From Diaporthe sp. PMI_573 (Eukaryota; Ascomycota; Sordariomycetes; Diaporthales; Diaporthaceae), in the NCBI GenBank assembly GCA_021399435.1, contig JAJTUP010000077.1:202445-266444 (forward strand): a stretch of 64,000 bases of DNA. The letters are read 5' to 3'. Of this stretch, positions 11,114 to 22,635 are shown one piece after another; position 1 is the first letter of the stretch, and each line of letters begins with the position of its first letter. A program made the position numbers and the translations under genes. The notes under the pieces were generated by a model, which saw only the letters and a program-made list of their open reading frames with translations, did no database searches and was not told where the DNA came from.

Positions 11114-12639
11114 CCAAGACGATATGGTAGTGAAAAATGGTTACTGTTGTTCGGTCCTGTTAAGGGACGCTTGGCTTTGAAAGCTGGTTGTCCGATTAGA
11201 GTTTCTTCTAGAAGGGCTGTTGATCTTCGGGGTACAATTACCACGAGTCTTCTCTTGTGTTAGATTCTCTTGTCTGAAAAAGCTACATTACTGTGGATTT
11301 GCAGATGCTTGAGGGGAGAGGAGTAGGAAGCAACTTTTGTACCTTTTGAATACTAACATTAATCGGAATCGGAAAATAGACCGGTACCTCAGGCAGACAA
11401 GTAAGATATGTGGCAAGGAAGTACAGTCTTGCCGGGAGGACAGCTACCAATAAACAAAGGCGGACTACCTCCGGCGGCGCTAATTAGTTGAAGAGACGTT
11501 GAAAGTTGAGGGGGCTGGGTCTCTTTGTCTAACGGCATCCGAACAAAAGGTAGCCCTAACAGACTTAGAGTTCAAATAGCGTTTATTGGGAATGATGGAA
11601 ACCTGTATGGGATGGCATTTGGTGTTTCGGTTGACAATCTCGATCGAACAAGGCAGAGAGACATCGAAAACTTTAGTCTTTTCGATTTGCCGAGGAACCA
11701 GAGATTCAAGGTTCAACATCCAACATTGGATTGGAAGCGCTGAGCGACGTGGAGGACGGGGCAACTTTCAGGTCTCCGCCCAGAGCATTCAGTCCTCCTC
11801 CTATATATAATTACGTCTTCGGTATTTGTCTCGGCCAGGACCCGGACCTGCAGATCTTGAACCAAGTTCGCGTAGCCGTGGACCTTTGTTTGGGTTACAG
11901 GACCCTGAGGGATCGGCCCCACGTCATGGCTGACGTCAACAGTTCCCATCGATAACCTAGGCAACCGCGATGGCCAAACGAAGTTCAAACGGCGGCAACT
12001 GCCGACGCTAGCCCCGTTTTTCATGCTTTCAGGCGAGCGCCTGCTTGAAAGCTGTGGTGACGGGCGAATATGACATTATGAGATTATGATGAACTATGAC
12101 ACAATGGGACATGCGATAAACCTGGCTGCAGATGCAACTGTAGCCATGCTCGACCAACTGCGGGGAACTGATCGGCACGTGTCAGCAGAATGTCAGGAGC
12201 ACATTCTGGCCAATCACGAAGTGTTCCGCATCACTAGTCTAGAAGGTGCACTGATGAGCGATGAATGAAGTGTTGATATGGCGACACACGAGTGTCGATC
12301 AAGGGGTCTTGTCGAATGAAACATGAAGGATGACAGCCGTTCTTCCACCCCTGGCTGATGAAGCAAGGGAAAGCTCGCGTGTGGCAGATCTGCAGATTCT
12401 GGCTTGGATGGCATACACAGATAGGAACATTGGAGGAACGGTAAACATACCGCGCATTCCTTCATGCCAAGCATGCGTACCCTGTTGGCGGACTCCACTG
12501 GACACCCGCTGTAGCACAGGTGTCAAGTGTCATGATCAAAATAGTCTGTCGGGTTCCATTAGTTACACTCCTTATTGGTACAGAGTACTAGCCGTAGAGC
12601 TTGGGAAGTTGGCGGTCTCGTAGCTAACGCTCCAGCGTC
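11114..12639. other. Upstream region of the bZIP gene and unassigned sequence
   Basis: Probably contains the long 5' leader/promoter of the bZIP gene. Small frames at 11480-12024 and 12086-12268 show no recognisable family. Nothing else is supported. Confidence 0.4.
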
Positions 12640-12985
12640 AGCAACCGCACGTTGTACCGCTATGGTGGACGCCGCCGTTTGTCGGCATCGCCAAATTTGC
12701 TGAGACTGCAATTGAGGAACACGATGCCACAGAGCCAGGGACTATCTCTATCTGCACGGACGGAAGCGGTATCAACGGCCACGTCGGTCCAGCTGCGGTA
12801 GCACCCAAAACAGTGGCATTTGCTCTACCCGAACGGAATACGTCAGCACCACGAGAACCTCCACGGTATACGCTGCAGAGTTCAGAGGGCTAGTTCTCAC
12901 AGTGCAGGTCGTGCTCGACTTACAGATCACCCCCGGCAAATGCGCCATCTTCACCGACAACTAAGCCGCCATCCAAGCAGTGGGC
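12640..12985 (+). mobile_element. LINE fragment: RNase H domain
   Basis: Translation gives VPLWWTPPF..., then ICTDGSG (RNase H Asp), [10 protein letters not shown] (catalytic Glu) and AIFTDN followed by a stop and AAIQAVGR. This is the order found in the RNase H domain of Tad1-type fungal LINE ORF2. The stop stands where CAG/CAA is expected (TDNQAA), and a frameshift separates the first and second halves. Neither the reverse transcriptase nor the 3' part follows, so this is a small relic. Confidence 0.75.
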
Positions 12986-13386
12986 AGGTGGTGTACTGGT
13001 AGGTTGTGAGTCCTAGATCTGGGACAGCCTGGGCGGAACGTAAGCCAGCTAGTCGGGGTCGCCTTGCGAGGGACCAGAATTGGGTCTCACGATGCTGATA
13101 TGCCTTTGAGGTCACTAACCCTGATCACAAAACGCAGCAATATTCTACCATCTATGTAACTCCATTTGGTCGTGTTTACATGCTCGGTCCATCGCCTATT
13201 GAAGTTGAGGAATCGAGTCTGCAACTCGCTACTGTTACTTTGCCCATACTGCTGCTTTGCCCAGGTTCCTGATACGGCTGCTCTCCACTGCTGCGCAAGT
13301 CCCGCAAAAGCACCAGCGTAAGTGCGGTCCTAAGACATAAGAGCGCAGACAAGTATGCCCTGTGCCTAAGATGCCCATGCCATGAT

Positions 13387-13737
13387 GAGCCAGCCTTGTG
13401 GGCTCGCATAAAGAAGTCATCGAACGTAGCGTAGTCGTCCATGTCAGAAGGCTCAAAATCGCGCATGTTTATGTTGTAAACATCAACGACGGGCTTGATC
13501 TGGTTCTTCTGAGCCGGCGCTCCCTCAACTGTCCCTTCATGTGAGGTTAGACCTAGCCATATCGCTAGAGTGAGGGTGGAGGGAGGAGATGGGGACATAC
13601 CACTGGTGACGGACTTGTTATGGATGTAGAGGCGCATCCCATACGTTGGTATCAAGCCATTCCATGATAGAGTTGAAGAGCAGAACAGGTTTGACTTTTT
13701 TCCAAATCGGCTGCTGCTTCCGTTCCAGCTTTCTGGT
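13387..13737 (-). pseudogene. Fragment of a phosphatidylserine decarboxylase paralogue
   Basis: The fragment aligns with the intact PSD at 30314-31568: KPVLLFNSIMEWLDT, then after a frameshift MRLYIHNKSVTSG, an intron of normal type (GTATGT..GAAG, on the minus strand) at the same position as the intact gene's second intron, then VYNINMRDFEPSDMDDYATFDDFFMRAHKAGS. Homology stops there, before the catalytic part, and the sequence becomes unrelated. Conserved intron position shows it was duplicated as DNA, not retrocopied. It cannot encode an active enzyme. Confidence 0.75.
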
Positions 13738-14341
13738 CTACCCGCTCTCAGATCTAGGTGACAGCGCGCGCACCTCACCGCGTTCGGAGGTCGTGGACCA
13801 TACCGTGCGATCCAAAGATGGATATCTAAACTCGCGTTGTTGGGCCTAGAATGTTAGCATGGTTCTCCTGCGGATTCTTATGTTTCAGATAGTACCACAG
13901 GCGCCCATGACATGAAATAGTCAATGATGACCTGGATATGCTAAGAAGCCACATTTCGACAACAAGGAAGAATACGTATAAGAATCAGTCAAGAGAAACT
14001 ACAACACATTTGCGAATAAGAAGAAATGCCAAGCGAGGAGCTTCGCGTCTGCGACTGGTGATGCATCTATGCCCACCATAATCGATTAGTTTTCGTCAAT
14101 AACGAAGAAGTGTGAGCGGTGAAACACCCTTCTTCATGTTCCGTGAACGAGGACCAACAACCACCATCATGATAGAGAGATAAGGGCAAAGCATGCCGGT
14201 GTTTTGAGGTCGATGAAGAAGCACCTGGGCACCCTGCATATTGCTTAACTGCTGAGGCAATATTGTACAACGGTATAATCAATCACCATGTTGTATGTAA
14301 AATATGCTGCAAATAACACCGCTTCACTTGCTCGTGACACC
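13738..14341. other. Intergenic, no feature recognised
   Basis: No family-like frame was found in this stretch, which is the 3' flank of the SDR gene. Confidence 0.45.
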
Positions 14342-15404
14342 CTACCACGCCGTATGGCCACCATCTACCACCAAATTACTCCCAGTCATGAAACTGCTCG
14401 CATTGCTGAGCAAGAGCAGCGCTGCTCCCTTGAACTCGCTCGGCTCTGCAAGTCTTCCAATCATATTCTCTCTCTTCCAAATATCCTCCAACTCCGGCTC
14501 CTCCTTGAAGTTCTGCCTCACCATTGGCGTCAGAATATGGCCAGGACTTAGGCAATTGACTCTGATATCCTTATGGGACCACTCCATGGCCAAACAACGG
14601 GCCAATTGGATGACGGCAGCCTTCGACGAGTTGTAAACAGGAGATAGGAGCCCCTTATTTGCGATGGAGCCGGACATGCTTGCGATCATGCAGATGCTTC
14701 CGCGACAATCGTATTTGAACATCTGTCGCGCGGCGACCGAGGCGGTCATAAGAACTCCGGTATAATTGACGGCCATCATCTTGTGCACGTCCTCAGCCGT
14801 GTACTCCAAGGCGGGGGTGACTTGTTGAATCCCAGCAGCTGCAATGACGCCATGTAGGCCATTATTTTCATTGGCGATTTTCTCGATGACCTCGTTGAGG
14901 TTGTTAGTGTCGCGAACGTCGACTTGGCGGTAGGACAGTGTTCCTCCCCATTCGGGCACAACGCGATCCCGAGCCTCAAGCCATCTTTCGTCGGGACTCT
15001 CTTCCCGATCTAAACAATACACTGTTCGGATCATGTTAGGAGGAATTCTGGGAAATTGTATTGAAAAGCGCAATCGTACCTCTCCCACCAGCTTCAACCA
15101 GCCCCTCAGCCAGAGCGAGACCAAGCCCCCTCGCGCCGCCGGTCACGATAAAAGTCTTCCCTGCAAGATCAAAGTCGGCGAAGCTCTTGCCGCCTACATC
15201 CGTTGCCTCAACTGACTCATGTGGAGTCCGCAATCGCTTTTTATTGCCGAGATTTCGAGAATTAAGGAGAGAGGATGTAGAGATTGGTCTTGAAACGTGG
15301 ACCCGGGAGGCATACCTGGTGATCCGAAGTGCCCTTATAGGCGTTGCCAGGCGCCGCGACAATGTGCTCGCGCATCCGCGAGCGAATTCTCTTGAGTAAT
15401 GCAT
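14342..15404 (-). CDS. Short-chain dehydrogenase, D-arabinitol/mannitol dehydrogenase-like, possibly mitochondrial
   Basis: Two exons, 15404-15080 and 15021-14342, joined across a 58-bp intron (GTACGA..GAACAG), giving about 334 residues. The cofactor motif TGGARGLG, the AAAGI in place of NNAG, and the active-site Ser plus YNSSK (YxxxK) are all present. The C-terminal MTGSNLVVDGGHTAW closely fits the arabinitol 2-dehydrogenase group. The first about 48 residues are rich in Arg and Ser with no acidic residue for most of the stretch (FARGCASTLSRRLATPIRA), like a mitochondrial presequence. It likely oxidises a polyol or reduces a ketose with NAD(P)H; the substrate cannot be fixed from sequence. 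The frame is intact. Confidence 0.85.
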
Positions 15405-16289
15405 GTTGAGAATCTGGTAGTACTAGTAAGGAAGAGGAGGCGCATCGCGTTCGCAGGTCTGAACATATGTAGCGACAGCTTCGATCTAAGGCACGCTGTG
15501 ACGTAGGATCGACAGTGGAATCTTGGTACCATTATCAAACATGACATCTTGCCATTAAGCTCCTCTAGTACCTACATAAGGATATCTAAATGTTAACTTG
15601 GTACGAACTGGTTTTGTTAAGAACGGATCAGCACGTGAACAGGCACCAATTAACATTAAAGCATCCTTGCGTACTTTACTCCGTAGATTGCTGAAGATTT
15701 TATCCTTGTCAAGATTGCTAAGCGTTGCGTGATTACGGAGGAAACACTCCGTGCCACAGGCCAATCTTCCGGAGCATTTGCACCTACCGACATCTTAATT
15801 CTGATTTTGAGTTAAGTGACAAGATGCTTCCCATCCATATATACTCAGCCCAGGTGAGAACCAGCATCAGGGTTGGTAAGCCTCCTGCAATGCAAACGCC
15901 GGGGTCGATTGCCTCAGTGCCGGCGTTCCAGACCTGTTGCTGTCCCCCTAAGCCTGATCGAACCTGAGCGAGGGAACTGCGTTCACTTGGCGCATCGCAG
16001 CACGACACTTGCGAGGAGCTTCAAAGCCTTCCCAACACACTTCCCCTAGCTGATAGCCTTTTGTACGAATACTTACGTGTTGATAAAGCATTCACATGCT
16101 AGCGAATCACCAGATCAATATTGCGACAGCGTGACGTAAACATTAGAGCCAACGAAAATCGTCATGACGATCGCTCCGAGGGAATCAAGTTATACTTAAA
16201 GAGACCTATGACACTCGGCTCATGCGTATTATCTGATGAACTATACCGTTGTAATAATTCTTGGCTTCACCCGACCTAGTGACAAGAAA
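15405..16289. other. Intergenic between SDR and HVA1 genes
   Basis: Divergent upstream region of the two flanking genes. No motif is strong enough to call. Confidence 0.45.
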
Positions 16290-16607
16290 ATGTCGCGTCA
16301 AGTCCGAGACAAGAACTCGCAAGCAATCAAAGAAGGGGATCACGTCTGGACTAATTTTCGAGGCGGTAAACGGGAAGGACCAGTGGAAAGAGTTGATGTT
16401 ACCGAACAAGATGCTCGCGAAGCAGCAGTAAAGAATCCACCCAAGGTGAACCAGACCCGCCCCCGCTCCCCCCCCCCCCCCAAAAAAAAATCTCCAGTGC
16501 TGTTCCACGTGTTAACTAACCCTCTGCAGGTTACTTTCACGGATCAGCACGGGCACAAGGTCTCGCACAACCCGGAGACTTTGCAACACGGAAGCGGAAG
16601 GGAGTAG
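16290..16607 (+). CDS. Hypervirulence-associated (HVA1) TUDOR-domain protein
   Basis: A small two-exon gene: 16290-16445 and 16530-16607. Intron 16446-16529 (GTGAAC..CTGCAG, branch CTAAC near 16516) is a multiple of three and lacks stops, so a naive frame reads through it. The spliced product (77 residues) has IKEGDHVWTNFRGGKREGPVERV and VTFTDQHGHKVSHNPETL, matching the HVA1/TUDOR family (PF11160). Function is poorly known. The intron contains a C14A9 tract. The start was chosen at MSRQVRDKNSQ because the longer upstream frame adds non-conserved residues. Confidence 0.8.
   Translation: MSRQVRDKNSQAIKEGDHVWTNFRGGKREGPVERVDVTEQDAREAAVKNPPKVNQTRPRSPPPPKKKSPVLFHVLTNPLQVTFTDQHGHKVSHNPETLQHGSGRE
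16468..16490 (+). repeat. C14A9 homopolymer pair in the HVA1 intron
   Basis: Fourteen C followed by nine A within the intron 16446-16529. Similar C12-C14 runs occur at 22422-22433, 26781-26792 and 51296-51309 (also intronic). Confidence 0.9.
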
Positions 16608-17061
16608 CCTCAGAAAGAACTAGGTGTAACTCAGAACGGTATTTTGCAAGGATAGCCACGACAATGGCTTACAAGAGTTCACTAGAGTTCACTAGAGGTT
16701 CTCCGGTATTGGCTTCTTACGGCTTCGTTGCTAGCGTGGGGCGCCTTCCAGCGCAAGCAGTTCAGCCCACTCTAGTATGAGCAGTTGAACTTACGCACCT
16801 CCTATAGAATACCACCACTAGTTCAGGTTTCTTCTCTGAGAACGCGTACACATTTGCAATCTATATGGTTTACATATATCCTTTTAGGCAATTACGAACT
16901 AACAAAGTCGTAAACCACCATCTAACAGCTACTTCGTGGTGTGTCAATCTCCGACTTGCCCTATTCTCTCAACGCAGGGGCTGGTTCCTTTATTGGTAAG
17001 GAGGGTTGAGCTGTAAAGTTAATAGCTATCGCTTTTAAGAATTCGAATCTCTTGTCTCCTA
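16608..17061. other. Intergenic, no feature recognised
   Basis: Contains a short direct duplication near 16676-16695 (GTTCACTAGA repeated). No gene seen. Confidence 0.4.
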
Positions 17062-17134
17062 GAATGAGTAACTCAATTGGTAGAGTATTTCCTTGTCACG
17101 GAAAGAGAAATCGGTTCGAATCCATGTGACTACC
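17062..17134 (+). tRNA. tRNA-Asp(GTC)-like sequence, probably a pseudo-tRNA
   Basis: A D-arm (CTCAATTGGTAGAG), an anticodon arm (TTTCC-TTGTCAC-GGAAA, anticodon GTC) and a T-loop (GGTTCGAATCC) are in correct order and spacing. The acceptor stem pairs poorly and the T-stem is imperfect, so it is either a decayed tRNA gene or a tRNA-like part of a repeat. No intron is seen. Confidence 0.4.
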
Positions 17135-17984
17135 GGTCTCCGGAGGGAATTTCATTCCCCGGCATACGGTGGCCAAAGGTATAGAACCCAATAATGATGA
17201 GTTTGGAGAGGCTCTCAGCAGTCATAATCTCGCCAGTAGCAGACAGCCTGCATACCGTTTCGCCAGCCAATCTCAATCCCCCCCGATATCGAGTCCGAAA
17301 TGTCTGTCATTGACGGCAGCTACGCGGGGAAGTAAGCGAGCGACGAAACTCGTACTGGAGCTGCACGCGTGTGAGATCTTCTTGATGTTATTTAACGTAT
17401 AAAGTATAAAGGGACCGCGTGGAAAGTCGGTTGGGCCGCACAGAGAGATCTCGGTAGGTGCACACTTTTTATTCTTGGGAACCAGTCGAATAGCCCTGCC
17501 GTGGCGCCATGTGCTCTTAGCCGGGTGTAACGATGCGTACTCTGGGTAAGGCAGTAATAGGTCTGAACGGGGAAGTCAAGCATATAGATTAATTATGAGG
17601 AGGTAACGATTCATAAGGAGTTCGTCGGAATTATCCTATCCAAACATAAATGCTTAGATTAATCACTGAAGAATTAAGCCCTTCTGTATCAGTTATGAAA
17701 ATGACTGTCCCTTTTATACTTGACATCCTTCATGTATCTCTGTGCCTTGCTGGATCTCCGTCATCCAATGATCCCTACTAGGATCCCTTGGCTTCCCTCT
17801 TGGGGTCGTGCCCTCATAAGTATGTTATATCCTGACCGGCTCATCCTCTAACCATTAGTTAAATTATTGGTTTGTAACACAGCGACACAAGCCGCAGTCG
17901 CATCCTTAATTAATCAACTAGGACAAGCCTGCCTACCAAAGTGTACATGTAGACCATTCGCTCATTTGTGCCACATTTCCGAAA
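17135..17984. other. Intergenic, no feature recognised
   Basis: AT-leaning sequence downstream of the gluconokinase gene, with no family-like frame. Confidence 0.4.
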
Positions 17985-18661
17985 CTATGGACAGAGTGCA
18001 ACGCGCTGTACCTCTTCAAGCGGCGGAATCACGCTAACAATCATCGTATCCTGTTCATCGATTCCAGGTCTCTCCAGGGCCTCAAATTGTGTGAACACAA
18101 GATCAGGATTCGCAAAATAGCCTTTTCTGGCCTCGGCTCGATGTTGTAACACTGATTCTGGTGCATCGAGGAACAGGAAGAGGATACGGAGATCTCCAGA
18201 TCGTCGACATCTATCCGGCAGGGTGTCTCTGTAATCGCGCTTCAGAGCAGAACAGGTCATAACAAGATAGTTCGAGCCAGCCTCTTGCGGACGGATGGAG
18301 GCATGGTGTCTGAGAGTTTCAAGCCAATGCTGACGGTCTAAGTCAGTCAGCGGCTCGCCTCTGTGCATCTTGTCCATGTTCGCTTTCTCGTGGAACTGGG
18401 TTCTTTGTTAGTGAAGTAATAATAACAGTGGTACGTGCGGGTTCTTACTTCATCACCCTCAAGGAAGCGGGCGTCAAGCTTAGAAGCAAGATATTCGGCA
18501 ATTGAGGTTTTACCCGAGGCAGTTGGACCTGATACAAACATGACGAACCGATGATCTCGGCCCTCGTTTTGGTCTTGGTTTGAGTTTTCAATCATCGTCT
18601 GCCACGATGTAGTGCTTGTGAAATTCTGATGAGATCTTGTGGGAGTATCAGCGTCCCTCAT
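17985..18661 (-). CDS. Gluconokinase
   Basis: Exons 18661-18449 and 18395-17985 flank a 53-bp intron (GTAAGA..CCCAG), giving about 207 residues. The Walker A P-loop GPTASGKT, the segment FLEGDE|FHEKANMDKMHRGEPLTDLDR across the junction, and TCSALKRDYRD are diagnostic of the GntK/GntV gluconate kinase family. It phosphorylates D-gluconate to 6-phosphogluconate with ATP, feeding the pentose phosphate pathway in the cytosol. The first 22 residues are not conserved; a Met at residue 23 (MIENSNQ) is an alternative start. The frame is intact and the length is normal. Confidence 0.88.
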
Positions 18662-18869
18662 TAGTAATACGGCGGCCCACGTCTGTGAAAGGCCTACTGT
18701 GTATGCTTAGATGGGAGGTAAGTCGCCGAAGGGCAGGAAGTATGGCAAAGCAGCCGATCACTGTGGTGGTAGATATAAGCCCAAGTCGCGACGTCACAAT
18801 CTCGTGCCGCAAACTGACAACTTATGTACGAAACGCGAACCCGCTCTATGATGACGTCATCGATAATGA

Positions 18870-19453
18870 GACCGCCTGTGACTGTGTCGTTCTGGCGTAG
18901 AAGACACACCCTTGGTCCCAGAATGCGTCATATAGCAGGTTAGAACCATGCTTCTTGCCGATATGCGCAACGAAGGATGCGTTTGTCGTGGCATTGGGAC
19001 CAACCATGCCCTGGTGTTCTTTGGCTCTGGTAAGGCATCCAGATACCTGGCACGCTCGATTGCTTCATCCCATAGGAGCTCAACAAGGCAATTCGTCTGC
19101 AAGAGTCGTCAGCATTCGTGTGCTATGGGAAATACGCCATGAGCGGTTCACAATACAGCATGCGATAATACAGCTCTTCGCAAGAACGCCCTAGTGACTT
19201 CTTCCACCGACAACTTTCTGTTCCGAAGCGCGGCCAGGAGCTCCGTGATGGTGTATTTTTCTGTGATTTCGAATTCTTGCGCAGTCGAAATTGTTTTGGG
19301 CAGGCCTTGGCTATTGTGGTAGCTTATCTGGGATCCCCTGGGTTTTGGGTTCGACTTTGGCAAGGGACGCATCGCGCTCGGCCCTGGCCTAGTCAGCCTT
19401 CTCTTCCCACGATTGAGGCTGCTCAGGTCAGCCATCTCGTCTTGGTGATGCAT
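18870..19453 (-). pseudogene. Amidase (amidase-signature family), 5' remnant
   Basis: The remnant starts at 19453; the recognisable part runs FEITEKYTITELLAALR..LSVEEVTRAFLRRA. A 60-bp intron at 19097-19156 (GTATTG..TTGCAG) leads into TNCLVELLWDEAIERARYLDALPEP, then a frame change into KEHQGMVG and TNASFVAHIGKKHGSNLLYD and CVFYARTTQSQ. Relative to the family, the GPLHGLPISV-type block between PEPK and KEH is deleted, probably through the shared AAAG-like sequence at 19010-19030. Everything after about residue 200, including the Ser-cis-Ser-Ser nucleophile region, is missing. Inactive. Confidence 0.75.
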
Positions 19454-19877
19454 ATCTCAGGCTTGCAAGGCCTGAAAGGTGGAAATAAAGTGGTGTGCTT
19501 CAGCTGAATGCGGTGTTTAGACCTATAACAAATGTGACGGACAGGTTTGACTTCATCCGAATTTATGTAAAGAGACCAAGTGTCGATGGTCTTATGGCTC
19601 ATTCGTAATGATACATGTCCGGTGTATTTTCGGAGGCGTTTCTGGCCCCTTGATAATTCAAAACTCCCATGCAAAACGGCGGCCAATTGCCTAGCTCTGG
19701 CGACGAAAGGTTCGAGACGACCCATCTACAATGATATCCAGGATCGCCAGCCAGCCTGAATATAATGATATGACAGGCTAAAGAGTGCTGGCACATGATA
19801 AAATGGGGTTATCACCTCCCGTCTCTCTCTCTTTCTTCGTGAACCTACAAACCTCTGACCGAACACTTTCATGCTTC
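19454..19877. other. Intergenic, no feature recognised
   Basis: No supportable gene. Confidence 0.4.
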
Positions 19878-20767
19878 CTATGCGAGGCACGAGAAGGGTA
19901 TTTGCCTGCTGCCTTCGCAGGTTGCATCACCCATCAAACCAGTCCAACTATTCATTATCGGCTGTCCCAGGGAATCTGAACCCTGGATTGGCGGCCACAA
20001 GAGCGGGTCGATGATGGTTGGTCTGATGTCCATGTTAAGATTTATGGGCATCATGTTGTCGAGCATGCCGCCGAAACATGTCGTATTAGGGCTTGCCCAC
20101 GGATTTGCCTGCATTGCTGCAGACTGATTTTGCAGGTCGGGTATCGACGCCGGTTGTGAGATGGTCGAAGACTGAGGAGAGTCGTTGTTCAAGTCACCGC
20201 TCGAGTCGAACGAGAAGGGACTATGTCCTTGCGAGCTGTTCGAGGGGAGATCAGTGGTCGCCGTAGATGGCGACCAGCAATTTTGGCACTCGCAAGACAC
20301 ATCACTGTTTCGATGGCCTTCAGTGTCTATCCTCATCCCACAGTCGCCAGGTAGCGATATTGTAGAACCTCCCTCCAACTTCTCGAACACACCGTCGACA
20401 GACGTGCCCGCTTCCCTCAGCATTCTGACAACCTCTTCACCAATTTCTGGTATGCTCAAAACCTCGAGTATACGGTTACGTCGGCGGAGCTTCCCGCGAA
20501 GGGTGGTAGCCTCATCTTGAAGGCTGCGTTTTGAGGCCCAGGCACGCTGGATGAAGTGGCATTCGGAGCCTCGTTTGTGTCAGCGTCCGCAGGGTTTCTG
20601 GCCGTCACACTGTGGTGCATATGTCAGCAATTGAAGCTGTAATATGACCATCGATAGATAGTAGGAGGCAACCGTACCTTTGCTCTCTTGTCGTGGCACG
20701 GTTAGCAAGCTGTGCGGGTGATGGGCTGGGGCACGCAGCCACTCTTCTTGACTTTCGAGGTAGTCAT
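19878..20767 (-). pseudogene. Zn2Cys6 transcription factor paralogue 1, inactivated in the zinc cluster
   Basis: Same two-exon layout as the copy at 22636: exon 1 20767-20678 (90 nt), intron 20610-20677, exon 2 20609-19878. Two nonsense codons hit the DNA-binding domain: TAA at 20702-20704, where the sister copy has the Glu of CEPC, and TGA at 20580-20582, where the sister has a zinc-binding Cys. The rest (RAWASKRSLQDE, RMLREAGTSVDGVFEKLEGG, and the C-terminal FWPP/LLWPP-like and NSWTGLMGD blocks) stays open to a normal stop. The stops are transversions, so RIP does not explain them. A downstream Met could give a product lacking the zinc cluster. Confidence 0.8.
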
Positions 20768-22114
20768 TATTCTTAACTTGGCTGTTGGGAATATTCACGT
20801 GCGTGCAATTAATTGTTTTAAGGTGTGTTAAGAAGAAGATTCGAATCTCGTGGACGAGGTCGGTGCGGTCAAAAGTCCGAGAGGAGTTCCAGGTGGTAGA
20901 AATTATGGAAAGAAACAGAGTCTCGCTGCATCGAGATATGATATGACTGGTGGTGAGGATATGAAATCATAATTCGTGCAGCCCATGGCCGATTCCATCA
21001 ATGCAAGAACCTGTGGCGATCGATAGAAAATGGGTGCTGCGGAACACACCAGGTCAGATAAACTAGACGTCGCGGATTCGTCACCTTTTCAACCCCAAGC
21101 GCGACCGGTACAAAGATCTACACTGAGACGGCAACTCCTACATCACCCCAAACCAACGCACGATTACGACCCCCTTAACCTGATCCGACCCAAGGAGCTC
21201 TTCAGACGTAGGTACCGTCAATATCGCGTTCCAGGGTTTCCGTGGTTTATACTAAAGCAATGATGTGGATCTCGGAGAGGGGTCCGCAGTTAATCCAGCC
21301 AATCAAATGAGGGGGGCAAGGTATTTGTGTACGAGGATGCCATCCAAGAGAACCTTCGGCGTTTTCCATGTAGAACCCGAATCTGACAGTGATCGAGTGA
21401 AGCGTGCCTCAAAGAGTCCGGAGGAGCCTCCGGATGGTCAAGCGTAACTGTGATTGGAAGTTGTCAGCCTGGACGATCTACCGAACGTCATCGCCTCGGT
21501 GCTAGCTCCTTTTCTCCTCTTACGGCTTCGGGAATTGTACGGATACCCATGCTTGGGTTCATGTTACGGATATCTTCGATCCCAACGCCTCGTAATACCC
21601 GTGTGTGGTATCCACCTTCCCTCTTGATCCAAGCGGCCATTGTGATCCATAATGCTTCGTTCTCTCCTCGGAAATGCGATGGTTAGTAACCCAATGTATG
21701 ATATTGTGGCCTGGAGTCATTTGATTGCTCAGACAACTGTAAGCTCTACCCACCTCGTGCCTATGACGTCACCATTGAACTGGTTCTGACGGATTACCAT
21801 CAGCCTGGGGAGACACACATAGCGACAAGAACAGCCTCTCAGCCCATCTCAATGTTTGGAATTGAGTTTGCCAATCTCTTCCTGACTAATCCGCTCGCGC
21901 CCCTCGATCGATCATGCCCACGATACCAAGAATTTGGAGGACAGACCGGCTCTTGCCAGAGGACGGAGTATCAACCCTCGAGTGCTTGGTGTGAAGCGAA
22001 CCAAGCAGCCGACCTGATTGGGGTCAGGGGCTGGCCAATCAGGACACCAGAAACAATAGCTTTCTAGCCCGGAGCACCTTCCGGGTTAATATTGTGTCAC
22101 GAGTGGTTATTTGG
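20768..22114. other. Shared upstream region of the divergent Zn2Cys6 pair
   Basis: No supportable gene. Small frames at 21030-21686 and 21852-22067 look random. Confidence 0.4.
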
Positions 22115-22501
22115 CTAGAACACCTCTGGAAACCCACTGGGGTTCACGTCAATTCCGTTTGGCGCACCCACGCCAACATAGGATTTTATGGGTGACGGCA
22201 CGATAAGCGCATCGTGGATCGAGTTTGGTCCCGTGGGGATCGTTAGGCGCTGGGTCCGCTTGAGTATGTGTTCTATGTACATGTACAGTTCAGTACTGGT
22301 AGCCACATGGGTGTATATGAGCACTCTGCTCTGCTGATAGAGCTTACAGCGGGCAGGCAGTATGTCCTCAATGGGATCGGCAATTGAGCATGCTGACCCC
22401 AGTATGATTTCATTCCCGCCTCCCCCCCCCCCCAACTTTCGTGTCCCGCGATGCATTGGGGTTGGCTTTTTCTTGATAATCCAACACGTTACGTAGACCA
22501 C
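22115..22501 (-). other. Unassigned 128-codon open frame
   Basis: An open frame with a natural-looking second half (RVLIYTHVATSTELYMYIEH, IPTGPNSIHDALIVPSP) interrupted in its first half by a poly-Gly run from the C12 tract at 22422-22433. It may be a fragment of an unrecognised gene. I do not assign a family. Confidence 0.25.
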
Positions 22502-22635
22502 CTCGACTCTGTCTCACAGAGCCAATGCACCATCAATATTGCAATTATCCAAATCGTCTTCCCAGGCCCATCACCTTCTCAATCATTGATTTCTCACACA
22601 TCAAACACAGACCTACTCATTCCGTATCAACAACC

